A stretch of 41,181 nt of DNA, from the NCBI GenBank assembly GCA_900315195.1, contig OMYD01000035.1, positions 1 to 41,181 on the forward strand, given 5' to 3'. This DNA comes from an uncultured Eubacteriales bacterium. GTDB lineage: Bacteria > Bacillota > Clostridia > Oscillospirales > Acutalibacteraceae. The position numbers were made by a program, and so were the translations under genes. The notes beneath the pieces were generated by a model that saw nothing but the letters and a program-made list of their open reading frames with translations, had not been told where the DNA came from and made no database searches. Shown one piece after another: positions 24,279 to 33,096 of this stretch (position 1 is the stretch's first letter; each line of letters begins with the position of its first letter).

Positions 24279-26317
24279 TGTGTTACCTCTCTGAGTTTCT
24301 TTATGATTGAAGCCGATTCCAAATCGACCTTTTGCGTTGTTTTATTAAGCTCGATTCTGCTGCTTTTCATGCCTTCGCGAATCCTGATAAGCCCAAGCTC
24401 GCTCATAGCCTCAAGAGCGGCGCGGATTTTGCCAAACGAAAGCTTATGGCCAAGCTTTGAAACAAGCGTTTCAATTTTTTGTGCGTAGCCGTTATTATCG
24501 CGCAAAAAGCGGTAAAGCAGCGCAAAGTCGCCGCGCTCGGGCAAAATGCTTAACAGCCGCTGTTTTGAAAGAGCGTTTCCGCGGCAAAACTCCTCAAATA
24601 CGCGTCCGCTCTCAAGAATCTGCTCCGGGTCGTCGTCGTGAGCCTTAATATCCTTTATGATGACAGAGACGCTCTTTTTTCCGTTGTATTCGTTGATATC
24701 AAGCGTTGCCGCGATATCGAGAACATCTCCCTTTTCATAAGCCAATTCATCGGTGGACGTGAAGAACATCATCGCCGAAATATTTACCCCTCCTCGCGAA
24801 AGGACAAGACGCAGGTGCTTATTATTCGATAATGGAATTATATTTACCAGCGTCATATTATAGAACCCAAAAACCGGAACCGGATTACCTGCGCCGAACG
24901 GCTGCATGGCGGCAAGCTCCTCGACCAAATCAACCGATATGGACGCGGGGTTAAGCTTGCAGTCAATATGTAGCCTGTCAAAAGGCATTTTTTGAGCGTC
25001 AGCGTACTCATTAATTCTTTTCCGGAATAATTCTATGTTTTCAGACGGAAGCGACAGACCGACAGCCATCGGATGTCCTCCGTAATGAGTAAGCAAATCC
25101 GAGCAGGCGGCAACCGCGTCGCAAAGAGCAAAGCCCTCAATGCTTCTTCCCGAGCCCTTGGCGTTTTCGCCGTCGCGGGTAATAATAATGGCGGGCTTTC
25201 CGTAAGCCTCTCTTATACGCGAGGCAACAATTCCCACAACGCCCTGGTGCCAGCCCTCGCCGTCGATGACTATTATGCTGTCCATTACAAGCGACGGGTT
25301 ACTTGTGATTTCATCGTCGATTTTTTGGACAATATCTCTTTCAATCTGCTGCCGCTCGGTATTGTCATACCCCATCGCAACGGCAATCTGCTCTGCCTCG
25401 GTCTCGTCCTCGGTAAGAAGCAACTCAACCGACTTGCCCGAAAGCCCGAGTCTGCCCACAGCGTTTATACGCGGCACCAAAGTAAACGAAACGTTGCCCG
25501 CGGTTATATTTCTGCCCATAAGTCCCGCGTTGTTAATCAGCGCGTAAAGCCCTGCCCTGTCGGTGTTCATAAGGCTTTGGAGTCCGCGTTTTACAAACAC
25601 GCGGTTTTCACCGCGAAGCTCAACAATATCTCCGATTGTACCTACGCTGAGAAGGTCTGAGTAGTTGTCAAGAAGCGAATCCGTGTCACAGTATTCGCCC
25701 TCAAGCGCCATAATAAGCTTAAACGCCACGCCTACTCCCGAAAGCTGCTTAAAGCGCGCGTCGCAGTCGGCGCGGTGCAGGTCGACAACCGCGCAGGCGT
25801 CGGGAAGCTCGCCCAACGGCATGTGGTGGTCGGTTACAACGGTATCAATGCCCAGGCTTTTTGCGTGACGGATTTCTTCAATCGCCGCAACTCCGTTATC
25901 CACGGTTACAATCAGCTTAACGCCCTTTTCGCTCAGGGCGTCGATTGCGGAGATATTCATTCCGTAGCCTTCGCTTTCTCGCGACGGGATATAGTACATT
26001 ACATTCGCCCCGACAGCGTCAAGATAAGAGTAAAGCAGCGCGGTTGAAGTTACGCCGTCGGCGTCGTAGTCGCCGTAAACGCAGATAAACTCCTCGTTTT
26101 CAATCGCGGCGCGCACACGGGCGCATGCCTTGTCCATATCTTTTATTTCAAACGGAGATGCTATATAACTGTCGTTATATAGAAAATCCTCTATTTCTTC
26201 CTTTGTCTTTATATTTCTGATCTGGAGCAACATTGCGATGATGCCCGACAGCTCGTATTTTATCTGAATTTCCTGCGCCTCGCTTTTATCCAGCGGCGCA
26301 ACTGTCCATAGCTTCAA
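24275..26317 (-). CDS. recJ: single-stranded-DNA-specific exonuclease RecJ
   Basis: RecJ degrades single-stranded DNA 5' to 3' in recombination and repair. The 680-residue protein carries the DHH phosphoesterase motifs DYDADG (motif I, near residue 81), VTVDNGV and VTDHHMPLGELP (DHH motif). A DHHA1 domain (GSGRSIEGFALCDAV) and an OB-fold region (residues about 450-550) follow. A C-terminal winged-helix-like extension (LSFGKIRAALEAMSELGLIRI) is typical of the clostridial form. It begins 29 bases after recN, so two repair genes stand together. Confidence 0.94.
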   Translation of the reverse strand: MKLWTVAPLDKSEAQEIQIKYELSGIIAMLLQIRNIKTKEEIEDFLYNDSYIASPFEIKDMDKACARVRAAIENEEFICVYGDYDADGVTSTALLYSYLDAVGANVMYYIPSRESEGYGMNISAIDALSEKGVKLIVTVDNGVAAIEEIRHAKSLGIDTVVTDHHMPLGELPDACAVVDLHRADCDARFKQLSGVGVAFKLIMALEGEYCDTDSLLDNYSDLLSVGTIGDIVELRGENRVFVKRGLQSLMNTDRAGLYALINNAGLMGRNITAGNVSFTLVPRINAVGRLGLSGKSVELLLTEDETEAEQIAVAMGYDNTERQQIERDIVQKIDDEITSNPSLVMDSIIVIDGEGWHQGVVGIVASRIREAYGKPAIIITRDGENAKGSGRSIEGFALCDAVAACSDLLTHYGGHPMAVGLSLPSENIELFRKRINEYADAQKMPFDRLHIDCKLNPASISVDLVEELAAMQPFGAGNPVPVFGFYNMTLVNIIPLSNNKHLRLVLSRGGVNISAMMFFTSTDELAYEKGDVLDIAATLDINEYNGKKSVSVIIKDIKAHDDDPEQILESGRVFEEFCRGNALSKQRLLSILPERGDFALLYRFLRDNNGYAQKIETLVSKLGHKLSFGKIRAALEAMSELGLIRIREGMKSSRIELNKTTQKVDLESASIIKKLREVTQ

Positions 26318-26346
26318 CTTGTCGCTTCCTTTCCGTTTTCAGTGAT

Positions 26347-28008
26347 TTATTTTTCGGCGCCCAGCATATCCTCAGCATGCGAAATTGCCGCCTGAGTTAT
26401 GTTTACGCCGCCGATAATGCGCGCCAGCTCGCGCACACGCGCGCCGCGGTCAAGTTCGGTAACAACAGTGAACGTTCTGCCCTGTTCAACGCGCTTATCG
26501 ATAAGATAGTGATAGTCCGCGAGAGCCGCAATCTGAGCCTGATGGGTAACACAGAGCACCTGAGAATCCTTTGAAACCTCTTTCAGCTTCAAACCTACCT
26601 TTTCGGCGGCGGAGCCTGAAATACCCGTGTCAACCTCGTCGAATATCAAGGTATCGACGTCGTCGGTAGCTGCAAGAACGGTCTTTATTGCGAGCATCAT
26701 TCTCGAAAGCTCGCCGCCTGAGGCGATTTTCGCGACAGGACGCGGTGTTTCGCCCGGGTTGGCGGAGATCAACAGCTCAACCTTATCAATGCCGTCGTTT
26801 GTGAGCTCGGTTGTCTGAAACTGCGGGATAAGCTCCACATTCGGCATATTCAAAAAGCGCATTTCCTCCCTGACTTTTTCGGCGAAGGTCTTTGCTGCCG
26901 AACGGCGTTTTCGGCTTAGTTTGCCCGCTGATTCAAACGCCTCCGCTTTTGCTTTTTCGCAAGCCTCAATCAAGTCGTCGCGGTTTTTATCAAAGTTTAA
27001 AAGCTCCTCAAGGCGGGTCTGCATCTGCTCGGCAATAGCCGGCAGCTCGTCCGCGGAGCAGTTGTATTTTCTGGTTAATCGGTTGAGGAGGTCAAACCGC
27101 TCCTCAATTTCCTCAAGGCGCTCAGGGTCGCTTTCGAGGTTGTCAATAGCGTCGGTAATACCCTCGGCGCAGTCACGTAGGTTGTAGTAAATATCGGTCA
27201 GGCTGTTGCTTAGTTCCTCGTACTCGGGATTATACGAAGCGGCGCTCTGCATGGCCGACGCGGCGATGTCAATTGACTCAACGCTGCCGTCAGAGTCCTC
27301 GCCGTCGAGCATGAGCCTGGCTTTATTTAGCAGCGAAGCGATTTTTTCAACGTTCATAAGCGCGGTGCGCTCAGCCTCAAGCCGCTCCTCCTCACCTGCC
27401 TGCACATCGGCGTCAAACAGCTCCTTTGACTGGAACTGCAATAAGTCAATTTCACGCAGGCGTTCGCTTTCGTCGGAATTTGCCTCGTTTAATTTCTTTT
27501 GAAGAATTTTATATCTGCTGTATTTTGCGCGGTAACCGGCAATCAACTCATCACAGCCGCCGTAGCTGTCAATATAGCCAAGATGAGTTTCGGGCGAAAA
27601 GAGCTCGTAGCTCTCATGCTGACCGTGGATATTTATCAAATATTTAGACAGCTCACGCAGCATTGAAACCGTTGCGGGTCTGCCGTTGATTTTACAGACG
27701 TTTTTTCCGCTTTGGCTCAGTGTGCGCTGCACAATAAGCGCGTCGTCCTCCAAAACGAACCCCAGCTCCTCAAGAGCCTTTTGCGCGGACTTGTTAATAC
27801 TTTCAAACTGCGCGCTGACAAACGCCGAGGTCTCACCCGTGCGGATAATATCCTTTGAGGTGCGCTGCCCCATAATTGCGTTTATGGCGTCGATAATGAT
27901 ACTTTTACCCGCGCCTGTCTCGCCTGTGAGGACATTGAGTCCGCCCGAAAAGTCAATTGAGGTTTTTTCGATAACAGCAATGTTTTCTATATATAAGGTC
28001 TTTAGCAT
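26347..28008 (-). CDS. recN: DNA repair protein RecN
   Basis: RecN is an SMC-like ATPase that acts early in double-strand break repair. The 553-residue protein has Walker A GETGAGKS (residues 29-36) and a long central coiled-coil region (about 150-370, rich in Glu, Leu, Arg). The signature is IASGGELSRMMLAI, Walker B is TLIFDEVDTGISG, and a VTHQAQIAALAD H-loop follows. The argR-recN order is the standard Firmicutes arrangement; the gap to argR is 19 bases. Confidence 0.96.
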   Translation of the reverse strand: MLKTLYIENIAVIEKTSIDFSGGLNVLTGETGAGKSIIIDAINAIMGQRTSKDIIRTGETSAFVSAQFESINKSAQKALEELGFVLEDDALIVQRTLSQSGKNVCKINGRPATVSMLRELSKYLINIHGQHESYELFSPETHLGYIDSYGGCDELIAGYRAKYSRYKILQKKLNEANSDESERLREIDLLQFQSKELFDADVQAGEEERLEAERTALMNVEKIASLLNKARLMLDGEDSDGSVESIDIAASAMQSAASYNPEYEELSNSLTDIYYNLRDCAEGITDAIDNLESDPERLEEIEERFDLLNRLTRKYNCSADELPAIAEQMQTRLEELLNFDKNRDDLIEACEKAKAEAFESAGKLSRKRRSAAKTFAEKVREEMRFLNMPNVELIPQFQTTELTNDGIDKVELLISANPGETPRPVAKIASGGELSRMMLAIKTVLAATDDVDTLIFDEVDTGISGSAAEKVGLKLKEVSKDSQVLCVTHQAQIAALADYHYLIDKRVEQGRTFTVVTELDRGARVRELARIIGGVNITQAAISHAEDMLGAEK

Positions 28009-28027
28009 AACATTTACCTGCCGTTTA

Positions 28028-28480
28028 CTATTTAGTGATATATTGCTTTAATGACTCTGTAAGCGCGGCCGCGCCCTCGTCATCGCGGCAGGCTACAAAA
28101 ATAGTGTCGTCGCCCGCGATTGTTCCGACAATTGCCTGATTCTCGGTGGAATCCATTGCCGCGCAGACGGCGTTTGCCATGCCGCTTAGCGTTTTTATTA
28201 CGACTATATTACGGGCGCAGTCAACCAAAACAACCGAGCCCGAAAAAAGCTGATCAAAATTTGAGCGCAGATCCACGCCGCGGCTGACGTCGGAAATATA
28301 GCGGTACTTGCCGTCGCTGCCCAGCGTTTTTACAAGGCGCAAATCCTTGATGTCGCGCGAGATCGTAGCCTGAGTCGCCTTGTAGCCCGCCTCTTTAAGA
28401 CGGGTGATTATTTCATCCTGTGTTTCAACGGGATATTCGGAGATTATTTCAAGTATTTTTGCGTGTCTTCCGCTTTTCAT
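28028..28480 (-). CDS. argR: arginine repressor ArgR/AhrC
   Basis: Arginine-responsive hexameric regulator of arginine metabolism genes, 150 residues with the ATG at 28480. An N-terminal winged helix (EIISEYPVETQDEIITRL, ATQATISRDIKDLRLVK) is followed by a C-terminal oligomerisation and arginine-binding domain with GTIAGDDTIFVACRDDEGA. A GTG one codon upstream is possible. The ATG has AAGGG seven bases before it and overlaps the nadK stop (TGATG). No arginine genes are adjacent; linkage to recN is conserved in Firmicutes and is not functional evidence. Confidence 0.95.
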   Translation of the reverse strand: MKSGRHAKILEIISEYPVETQDEIITRLKEAGYKATQATISRDIKDLRLVKTLGSDGKYRYISDVSRGVDLRSNFDQLFSGSVVLVDCARNIVVIKTLSGMANAVCAAMDSTENQAIVGTIAGDDTIFVACRDDEGAAALTESLKQYITK

Positions 28481-29337
28481 CACAGTTCCCTTTCTTTTAG
28501 CTTTTCGTTCAGCTTTCGGTAGAAGTTGCGGTTCTCAATTGAAAGCAGCTTCAGTTTAAGCGAGGATTTACGAATAATTACACAATCCTGTTCAGATATC
28601 TCTATATTTTTTTCACCGTCAATAGACAGCACGCAGCTGCAGTTCAAAGGAATTTTTACCTTGACCGACAGGCAGGCGTCAGCGCCGAACAGCACCGAGC
28701 GCGAAAACAGCGAGTGAGGGCAAACAGGAGTCATCAGGATGCATTTCATCTGAGGAGATACAATGGGGCCTCCCGCGGAGAGCGAATACGCAGTGGAGCC
28801 GGTGGGAGTTGAAAAAAGAAGTCCGTCCGCGCGGTAACGTGAGATTTCCTCGCCGTCAAGCGAAAGCTCGAAGTCCACGATTTTTGACAGCGTTCCGTGG
28901 GTTACAACGGCGTCGTTTACCGCAAGATAAACATTTGAGTCTATCGGCGTGCGCACCTCAACCTCAAGAAGCAGTCGCTCCTCCATACTGTAGGTGCCGC
29001 TGACCAGCTTCTTCAGATCGCCAATCTCGTCAGCCTCAACGTCCGCGGCAAAACCCAGCCTGCCGACATTTACGCCGATAAGCGGAGTTGCGGTGCGAGC
29101 GGCATATTTTGCCGTATGGATAATTGTTCCGTCGCCGCCTACGGTGACGGCGATGTCGGCAATTTCAAAAAGCTGTTCAATTGTAGTGCAGAAGCTTACG
29201 CCGCTATTCTCAAACACATCCGAGCAGTTGGGGGGCATATAAAGCTTAACGCCCTCGCCGCCCAGTATTTCAATTATCCGGTCAGCGCATTCAATTGCCT
29301 TTTCCTTCGATAAATTAACAATAATAGCTATCTTCAT
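28480..29337 (-). CDS. nadK: NAD kinase
   Basis: Phosphorylates NAD to NADP. With the ATG at 29337 the protein is 285 residues. It has the catalytic GGDGT motif in AVTVGGDGTIIHTA (about residues 66-79), GVNVGRLGFAADVE, the NDAVV block and the conserved TPTGSTAYSLSAGGPIVSP. A frame upstream opens at TTG 29352, but AAAGAGG stands five bases before 29337 and family similarity begins with MKIAIIVN. The gene lies between tlyA and argR, as in many clostridia. Confidence 0.96.
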   Translation of the reverse strand: MKIAIIVNLSKEKAIECADRIIEILGGEGVKLYMPPNCSDVFENSGVSFCTTIEQLFEIADIAVTVGGDGTIIHTAKYAARTATPLIGVNVGRLGFAADVEADEIGDLKKLVSGTYSMEERLLLEVEVRTPIDSNVYLAVNDAVVTHGTLSKIVDFELSLDGEEISRYRADGLLFSTPTGSTAYSLSAGGPIVSPQMKCILMTPVCPHSLFSRSVLFGADACLSVKVKIPLNCSCVLSIDGEKNIEISEQDCVIIRKSSLKLKLLSIENRNFYRKLNEKLKEREL

Positions 29338-29360
29338 AAAATCCTCTTTCAAAGTCAGGA

Positions 29361-30164
29361 TTATTTGTCCAGAGCCTCGTGAGAAGCCTTTACAAGCTGC
29401 TCGGGCGTAACGTCGGTATACGCCTTGGGATCATCGGATTTCTTGAGGTGAATAAGGTACTCAATGTTACCCTCGGGTCCTTTTATGGGCGAAAAATCCA
29501 GATTCAGCACGTCAAAACCGCTTTGCAGGCAAAACTCATAAATGCCCCTGACAACCTCAACGTGAACCGACGGGTCGCGTACAACGCCTTTCTTCCCTAC
29601 CTTTTCCCTGCCCGCCTCAAACTGCGGTTTTATAAGGCAGACAGCCTGAGCGTTTTCCACCATTAGCTCCCTTGCCACGGGAAGGATCAGCCTCAGCGAA
29701 ATAAATGATACGTCAACCGAGAAAAAGTCGATCGGGTCGGGCACCTGCTCGCGCGTCACCTTCCGCATGTTGGTGCGCTCAAGGTTTACAACGCGCTCGT
29801 CGGTGCGCAGCTTCCACGCAAGCTGGCCGTATCCGACGTCGATGGAATAAACCTTTTTGGCGCCGTTTTGAAGCATACAGTCGGTAAAGCCGCCCGTGGA
29901 CGCGCCGATATCCATTGCCGTAGCTCCGCTGAGGTCAAGGTTAAAATTGTCAATTGCCTTTTCAAGCTTCAATCCGCCGCGGCTGACATATTTAAGCACG
30001 CTTCCGCGAACTTCGATATTTGCCGTTTCATCATACGACATGCCGCATTTATCGGCCTTCTGATTGTCGACATAAACCTGCCCCGCCATAATAATGGCCT
30101 TGGCTTTTTCCCGGCTTTCGGCAAAGCCCTTTTCATATACCAAAATATCAAGTCGTTTTTTCAT
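29361..30164 (-). CDS. tlyA: TlyA family rRNA 2'-O-methyltransferase
   Basis: TlyA methylates cytidine 2'-hydroxyls in 16S and 23S rRNA. The 267-residue protein has an N-terminal S4 RNA-binding domain (KKRLDILVYEKGFAESREKA) and an FtsJ-like Rossmann methyltransferase domain. In the latter are AMDIGASTGGFTDCMLQNGA (SAM site), DVSFISLRLILP and IKPQFEAGREKVGKKGVVRD, given here as separate family blocks. It overlaps the dxs stop by 17 bases, with AAAGGA eight bases before the ATG. Confidence 0.95.
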   Translation of the reverse strand: MKKRLDILVYEKGFAESREKAKAIIMAGQVYVDNQKADKCGMSYDETANIEVRGSVLKYVSRGGLKLEKAIDNFNLDLSGATAMDIGASTGGFTDCMLQNGAKKVYSIDVGYGQLAWKLRTDERVVNLERTNMRKVTREQVPDPIDFFSVDVSFISLRLILPVARELMVENAQAVCLIKPQFEAGREKVGKKGVVRDPSVHVEVVRGIYEFCLQSGFDVLNLDFSPIKGPEGNIEYLIHLKKSDDPKAYTDVTPEQLVKASHEALDK

Positions 30165-32025
30165 TGTTTAAGTCCTTTAAAATAACCTCGGTCATGCCCT
30201 TGCTGTCGAGCTTTAGCATTTCGAGCGCCTCATTTACAGACATCTGCTTTACAAACTCATCGCCGATTGCCTTGATATGATACGAGCCTCTGAAGCCGCG
30301 AAGCACTACCAGATCGGAGAAGTTGCGCGCGATTCCGCCGTTTTTAACGCCCTCCTCAAAAAACCAGATCTCTTTAAAGCGCGAGGCAAAGAACACGGCG
30401 TCGTCGCTTATCGGCTTTATTTTGCAGAGCTTTAAAATGCAGACGTCAATTCCCTTTTCGCTGAGCATTTGCTGAGCCTTGCACGCGTACGAAAATAATC
30501 TTCCGTAGGTGACAAGCAAAAAGCGCGCGTTTGGATTTCCGTAAATATTATAGTCGATACTCTCCTCCGGGAAATTATCGGGGCGATAAAGCTCGCCTCC
30601 GCGAGGATAACGCACCGCCGCAAGCCCCTTTTGAACATAAAGCGCGGTGTGAAGCGACTTGCGCATACCCTCGAAGTAAGTCGGAGAGTAAACCGTTGAA
30701 TTCGGAACAGTGTTCAGCATAGACACATCGAACACTCCCTGGTGGGTTTCGCCGTCGCTGCCTACTATTCCGGCGCGGTCAATCGCAAGGACAAGATGGT
30801 TGTTGCCCAGAGCGGCGTCATGAATAAGCTGGTCGTATGAGCGCTGCAAAAAGGTGGAATAAACCGCGAAAACAGGTCTGAAGCCCTTTGAGGCTAAACC
30901 GCAGCCGAACGTCACGGCGTGTTCCTCGGCGATTCCCACGTCAAAGAAACGGTTCTTATGGAATTTTGAGAACTCGGTAAGACCGGTTCCGCTCGTCATT
31001 GCCGCTGTAATAGCGCAGATTTTTTCGTCCTTTTCAGCGAACTCGCAAAGCGCTCTTCCGAATTCGGCTGAGAATCCCTTGTGGCTTGAAATCGGCTCGC
31101 CCGAGTCGATGTCAAACTGGCCTATGCCGTGGAACTCACCCGGCTTGCTCTCCGCCGGATGATATCCCTTGCCCTTTTTTGTAACTACGTGAATAAGCGC
31201 CGGAGAATTGTTTTTCTTTGCGGCAAGAAGAGCGTTTTCAAGCTCCTCGATGTTATGTCCGTCGATTGGGCCGAAATATGTAAAACCAAAGCAATCAAAC
31301 AGGGTATTTTTATAAATAAGGTTTTTAATTTTGGATTTGCTTCGGCGCAAAATTGCCTTCATCAGTCTGCCAAGCAGCGGAATCTTTGACAAAACCCGCT
31401 CGGTATTGCGCTTTACGCGTATATACCACGGACGGATGCGCACGGTAGTAAGGTACCGCGGAATTGCGCCTACGTTTTTTGAAATAGACATTTTATTGTC
31501 GTTAAGCACAACTATGAAATTCTTATTATATCTTCCGGCGTTGTTCATCGCTTCAAAGGCAAGTCCACCCGTAAGCGAGCCGTCGCCGATAACCGCTATG
31601 GTGTGGCTGTTGTCGCCTCGCATCGCTTTGGCGTTTGCTATACCGAAAGCCGCGGAAATAGATGTGCTGCTGTGACCCGTGTTAAAATCATCATACGGGC
31701 TTTCTTCCTTTTTGGGAAAACCGGAAATGCCGTCTTTAGTGCGCAGCGTATCAAAGCTGTCGAACCTGCCTGTAAGAAGCTTGTGTGTATAGCTTTGGTG
31801 TCCGACATCCCACACAATGCTGTCCTTAGGGAAGTTGAACGTGCGGTGCATGGCAACCGTCAGCTCCACCACGCCAAGATTGGGTGAAAGATGGCCGCCG
31901 TTTACCGAGATAACCTCAACAAGTTTTCCGCGAATTTCCTCACAGAGCGAATCAAGCTGTTTTTCGTCAAGCCGCTTAACGTCATCGGGAGATTTAATTT
32001 TTGATAATAACGGATAATCACCCAT
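30148..32025 (-). CDS. dxs: 1-deoxy-D-xylulose-5-phosphate synthase
   Basis: First enzyme of the MEP isoprenoid pathway; it condenses pyruvate and glyceraldehyde 3-phosphate with thiamine diphosphate. The 625-residue protein is full length. The N-terminal HLSPNLGVVELTVAMH and GHQSYTHKLLTGR are present. The ThDP-binding GDGSLTGGLAFEAMNN ends in the NDNKMSI motif. The transketolase-type central part has DVGIAEEHAVTFGCGLA and DRAGIVGSDGETHQGVFD, and a C-terminal domain follows. With ispA just upstream, and tlyA downstream, it reproduces the standard xseB-ispA-dxs-tlyA order. Its need for ThDP links it loosely to the thiamine transporter in this window. Confidence 0.97.
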   Translation of the reverse strand: MGDYPLLSKIKSPDDVKRLDEKQLDSLCEEIRGKLVEVISVNGGHLSPNLGVVELTVAMHRTFNFPKDSIVWDVGHQSYTHKLLTGRFDSFDTLRTKDGISGFPKKEESPYDDFNTGHSSTSISAAFGIANAKAMRGDNSHTIAVIGDGSLTGGLAFEAMNNAGRYNKNFIVVLNDNKMSISKNVGAIPRYLTTVRIRPWYIRVKRNTERVLSKIPLLGRLMKAILRRSKSKIKNLIYKNTLFDCFGFTYFGPIDGHNIEELENALLAAKKNNSPALIHVVTKKGKGYHPAESKPGEFHGIGQFDIDSGEPISSHKGFSAEFGRALCEFAEKDEKICAITAAMTSGTGLTEFSKFHKNRFFDVGIAEEHAVTFGCGLASKGFRPVFAVYSTFLQRSYDQLIHDAALGNNHLVLAIDRAGIVGSDGETHQGVFDVSMLNTVPNSTVYSPTYFEGMRKSLHTALYVQKGLAAVRYPRGGELYRPDNFPEESIDYNIYGNPNARFLLVTYGRLFSYACKAQQMLSEKGIDVCILKLCKIKPISDDAVFFASRFKEIWFFEEGVKNGGIARNFSDLVVLRGFRGSYHIKAIGDEFVKQMSVNEALEMLKLDSKGMTEVILKDLNNEKTT

Positions 32026-32084
32026 AATACCAATTCCTATAAAATAATTCCAATCGTCTAAAAGAAAACGAGGTCGGATAACTG

Positions 32085-32882
32085 TTATTTTACACGTTTT
32101 GCCAGATCCAGGGCAAAAAAGCTGAGGCCTTTTGTGTTTCCGCCTAAGCGTCCCAGAGCGGCAATGGCTTTTGCGGTGTACTCATCAACAAGCTTTTGGC
32201 TCTGCTCAATGCCCAGGAGTGAAACGATTGTGGACTTATGATTCTCCTCATCGCTGCCAACAGGCTTTCCGAGCACCTCATTTGTTGACGTCAAATCTAA
32301 TATATCATCTTGAATCTGGAAGGCGTAGCCTATGCTCCTGCCGTATTCGGAAGCCGCCTTTATTTTTTCGTCATCGGCGTTTGCCGCGATGCAGCCAAGC
32401 TCGCACGCGGCCTGAAGCAGGCACGCGGTTTTTTTGCCGATAAGCTCCTCAACAACATCCAAAGGCGCCTGAGTGTTTTCGCTTACAAGGTCAATCATCT
32501 GGCCCCCCGCCATACCTACGCAGCCCGAATATTCAGCGAGGGTGTTGACGGCCTTTCGGCACGCCTTATCCCCGGCAAGCTTAGCGGTCTTGTCCGACGA
32601 CAGAATTTCAAAGGCGAGAGTTTGAAGTGCGTCGCCCGCCAGCAAAGCGGTATCCTCGCCGAACACCTTGTGATTTGACGGCTTGCCGCGGCGCAGGTCG
32701 TCATCGTCCATGCAGGGCAAATCATCGTGAATAAGCGAGTAGGTATGAACCATCTCCACGCGCTTTCCGCCAGCCTCAAGGCTGTAGCGCATCGCGTCGA
32801 TAAGCTTGCCCTCTCTTATGTCAGAGGACGGCAGATAGCTGAAAAGTGCTTTTTCAATCATTGAAAGATAACTGTTATTCAT
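32085..32882 (-). CDS. ispA: polyprenyl (farnesyl/geranylgeranyl) diphosphate synthase with an internal deletion
   Basis: Trans-prenyltransferase that chains isopentenyl diphosphate onto allylic diphosphates. Both aspartate-rich motifs are present: DDLPCMDDDD (residues 53-62) and QDDILD near 190. However, MRYSLEAGGKRV (31-42) runs directly into EMVHTYSLIHDDLP. In the family about 26 residues, starting RPLL after GGKR(V/I) and ending ACAVE or ACAIE, normally separate them. The protein is therefore 265 residues instead of about 290-297 and lacks the conserved Arg-Pro and helix that shape the substrate pocket. The frame is kept. The start overlaps the xseB stop by eight bases. Activity is doubtful if the deletion is real. 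Confidence 0.88.
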   Translation of the reverse strand: MNNSYLSMIEKALFSYLPSSDIREGKLIDAMRYSLEAGGKRVEMVHTYSLIHDDLPCMDDDDLRRGKPSNHKVFGEDTALLAGDALQTLAFEILSSDKTAKLAGDKACRKAVNTLAEYSGCVGMAGGQMIDLVSENTQAPLDVVEELIGKKTACLLQAACELGCIAANADDEKIKAASEYGRSIGYAFQIQDDILDLTSTNEVLGKPVGSDEENHKSTIVSLLGIEQSQKLVDEYTAKAIAALGRLGGNTKGLSFFALDLAKRVK

Positions 32883-33096
32883 TGCTTTCCTCCGAAATCA
32901 GCTTGGCAAGTTTTTCGTTCGCCTCGTCGATTTTACCCTTGCAAACATTCAGCTCGTTCATGCAGAAGGCGAGCAGCTCGCACGCCTTTGTATAGAGCGT
33001 TACGCTTTCATCAATCGGCAGAGCGGTGTTTTCAAGTTGTTTTATTGTTTCCTCAAGCAAATTATTTGCCTGCTCAAGCGTCATTTTTTTATCCAT
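32875..33096 (-). CDS. xseB: exodeoxyribonuclease VII small subunit
   Basis: A 73-residue helical protein: TLEQANNLLEETIKQLENT, ALPIDESVTLYTKACELLAF and a charged C-terminal helix. This is the small regulatory subunit of exonuclease VII. The large catalytic subunit XseA is normally encoded immediately upstream, but here whiA occupies that place (8-base overlap) and no xseA is found in the window. Either xseA is elsewhere or the small subunit has been left without its partner. Confidence 0.9.
   Translation of the reverse strand: MDKKMTLEQANNLLEETIKQLENTALPIDESVTLYTKACELLAFCMNELNVCKGKIDEANEKLAKLISEESNE

Noticed and set aside
25073-25660. 195-codon plus-strand open frame within recJ
   Set aside because: Antisense to the DHH nuclease domain; no independent evidence of coding.
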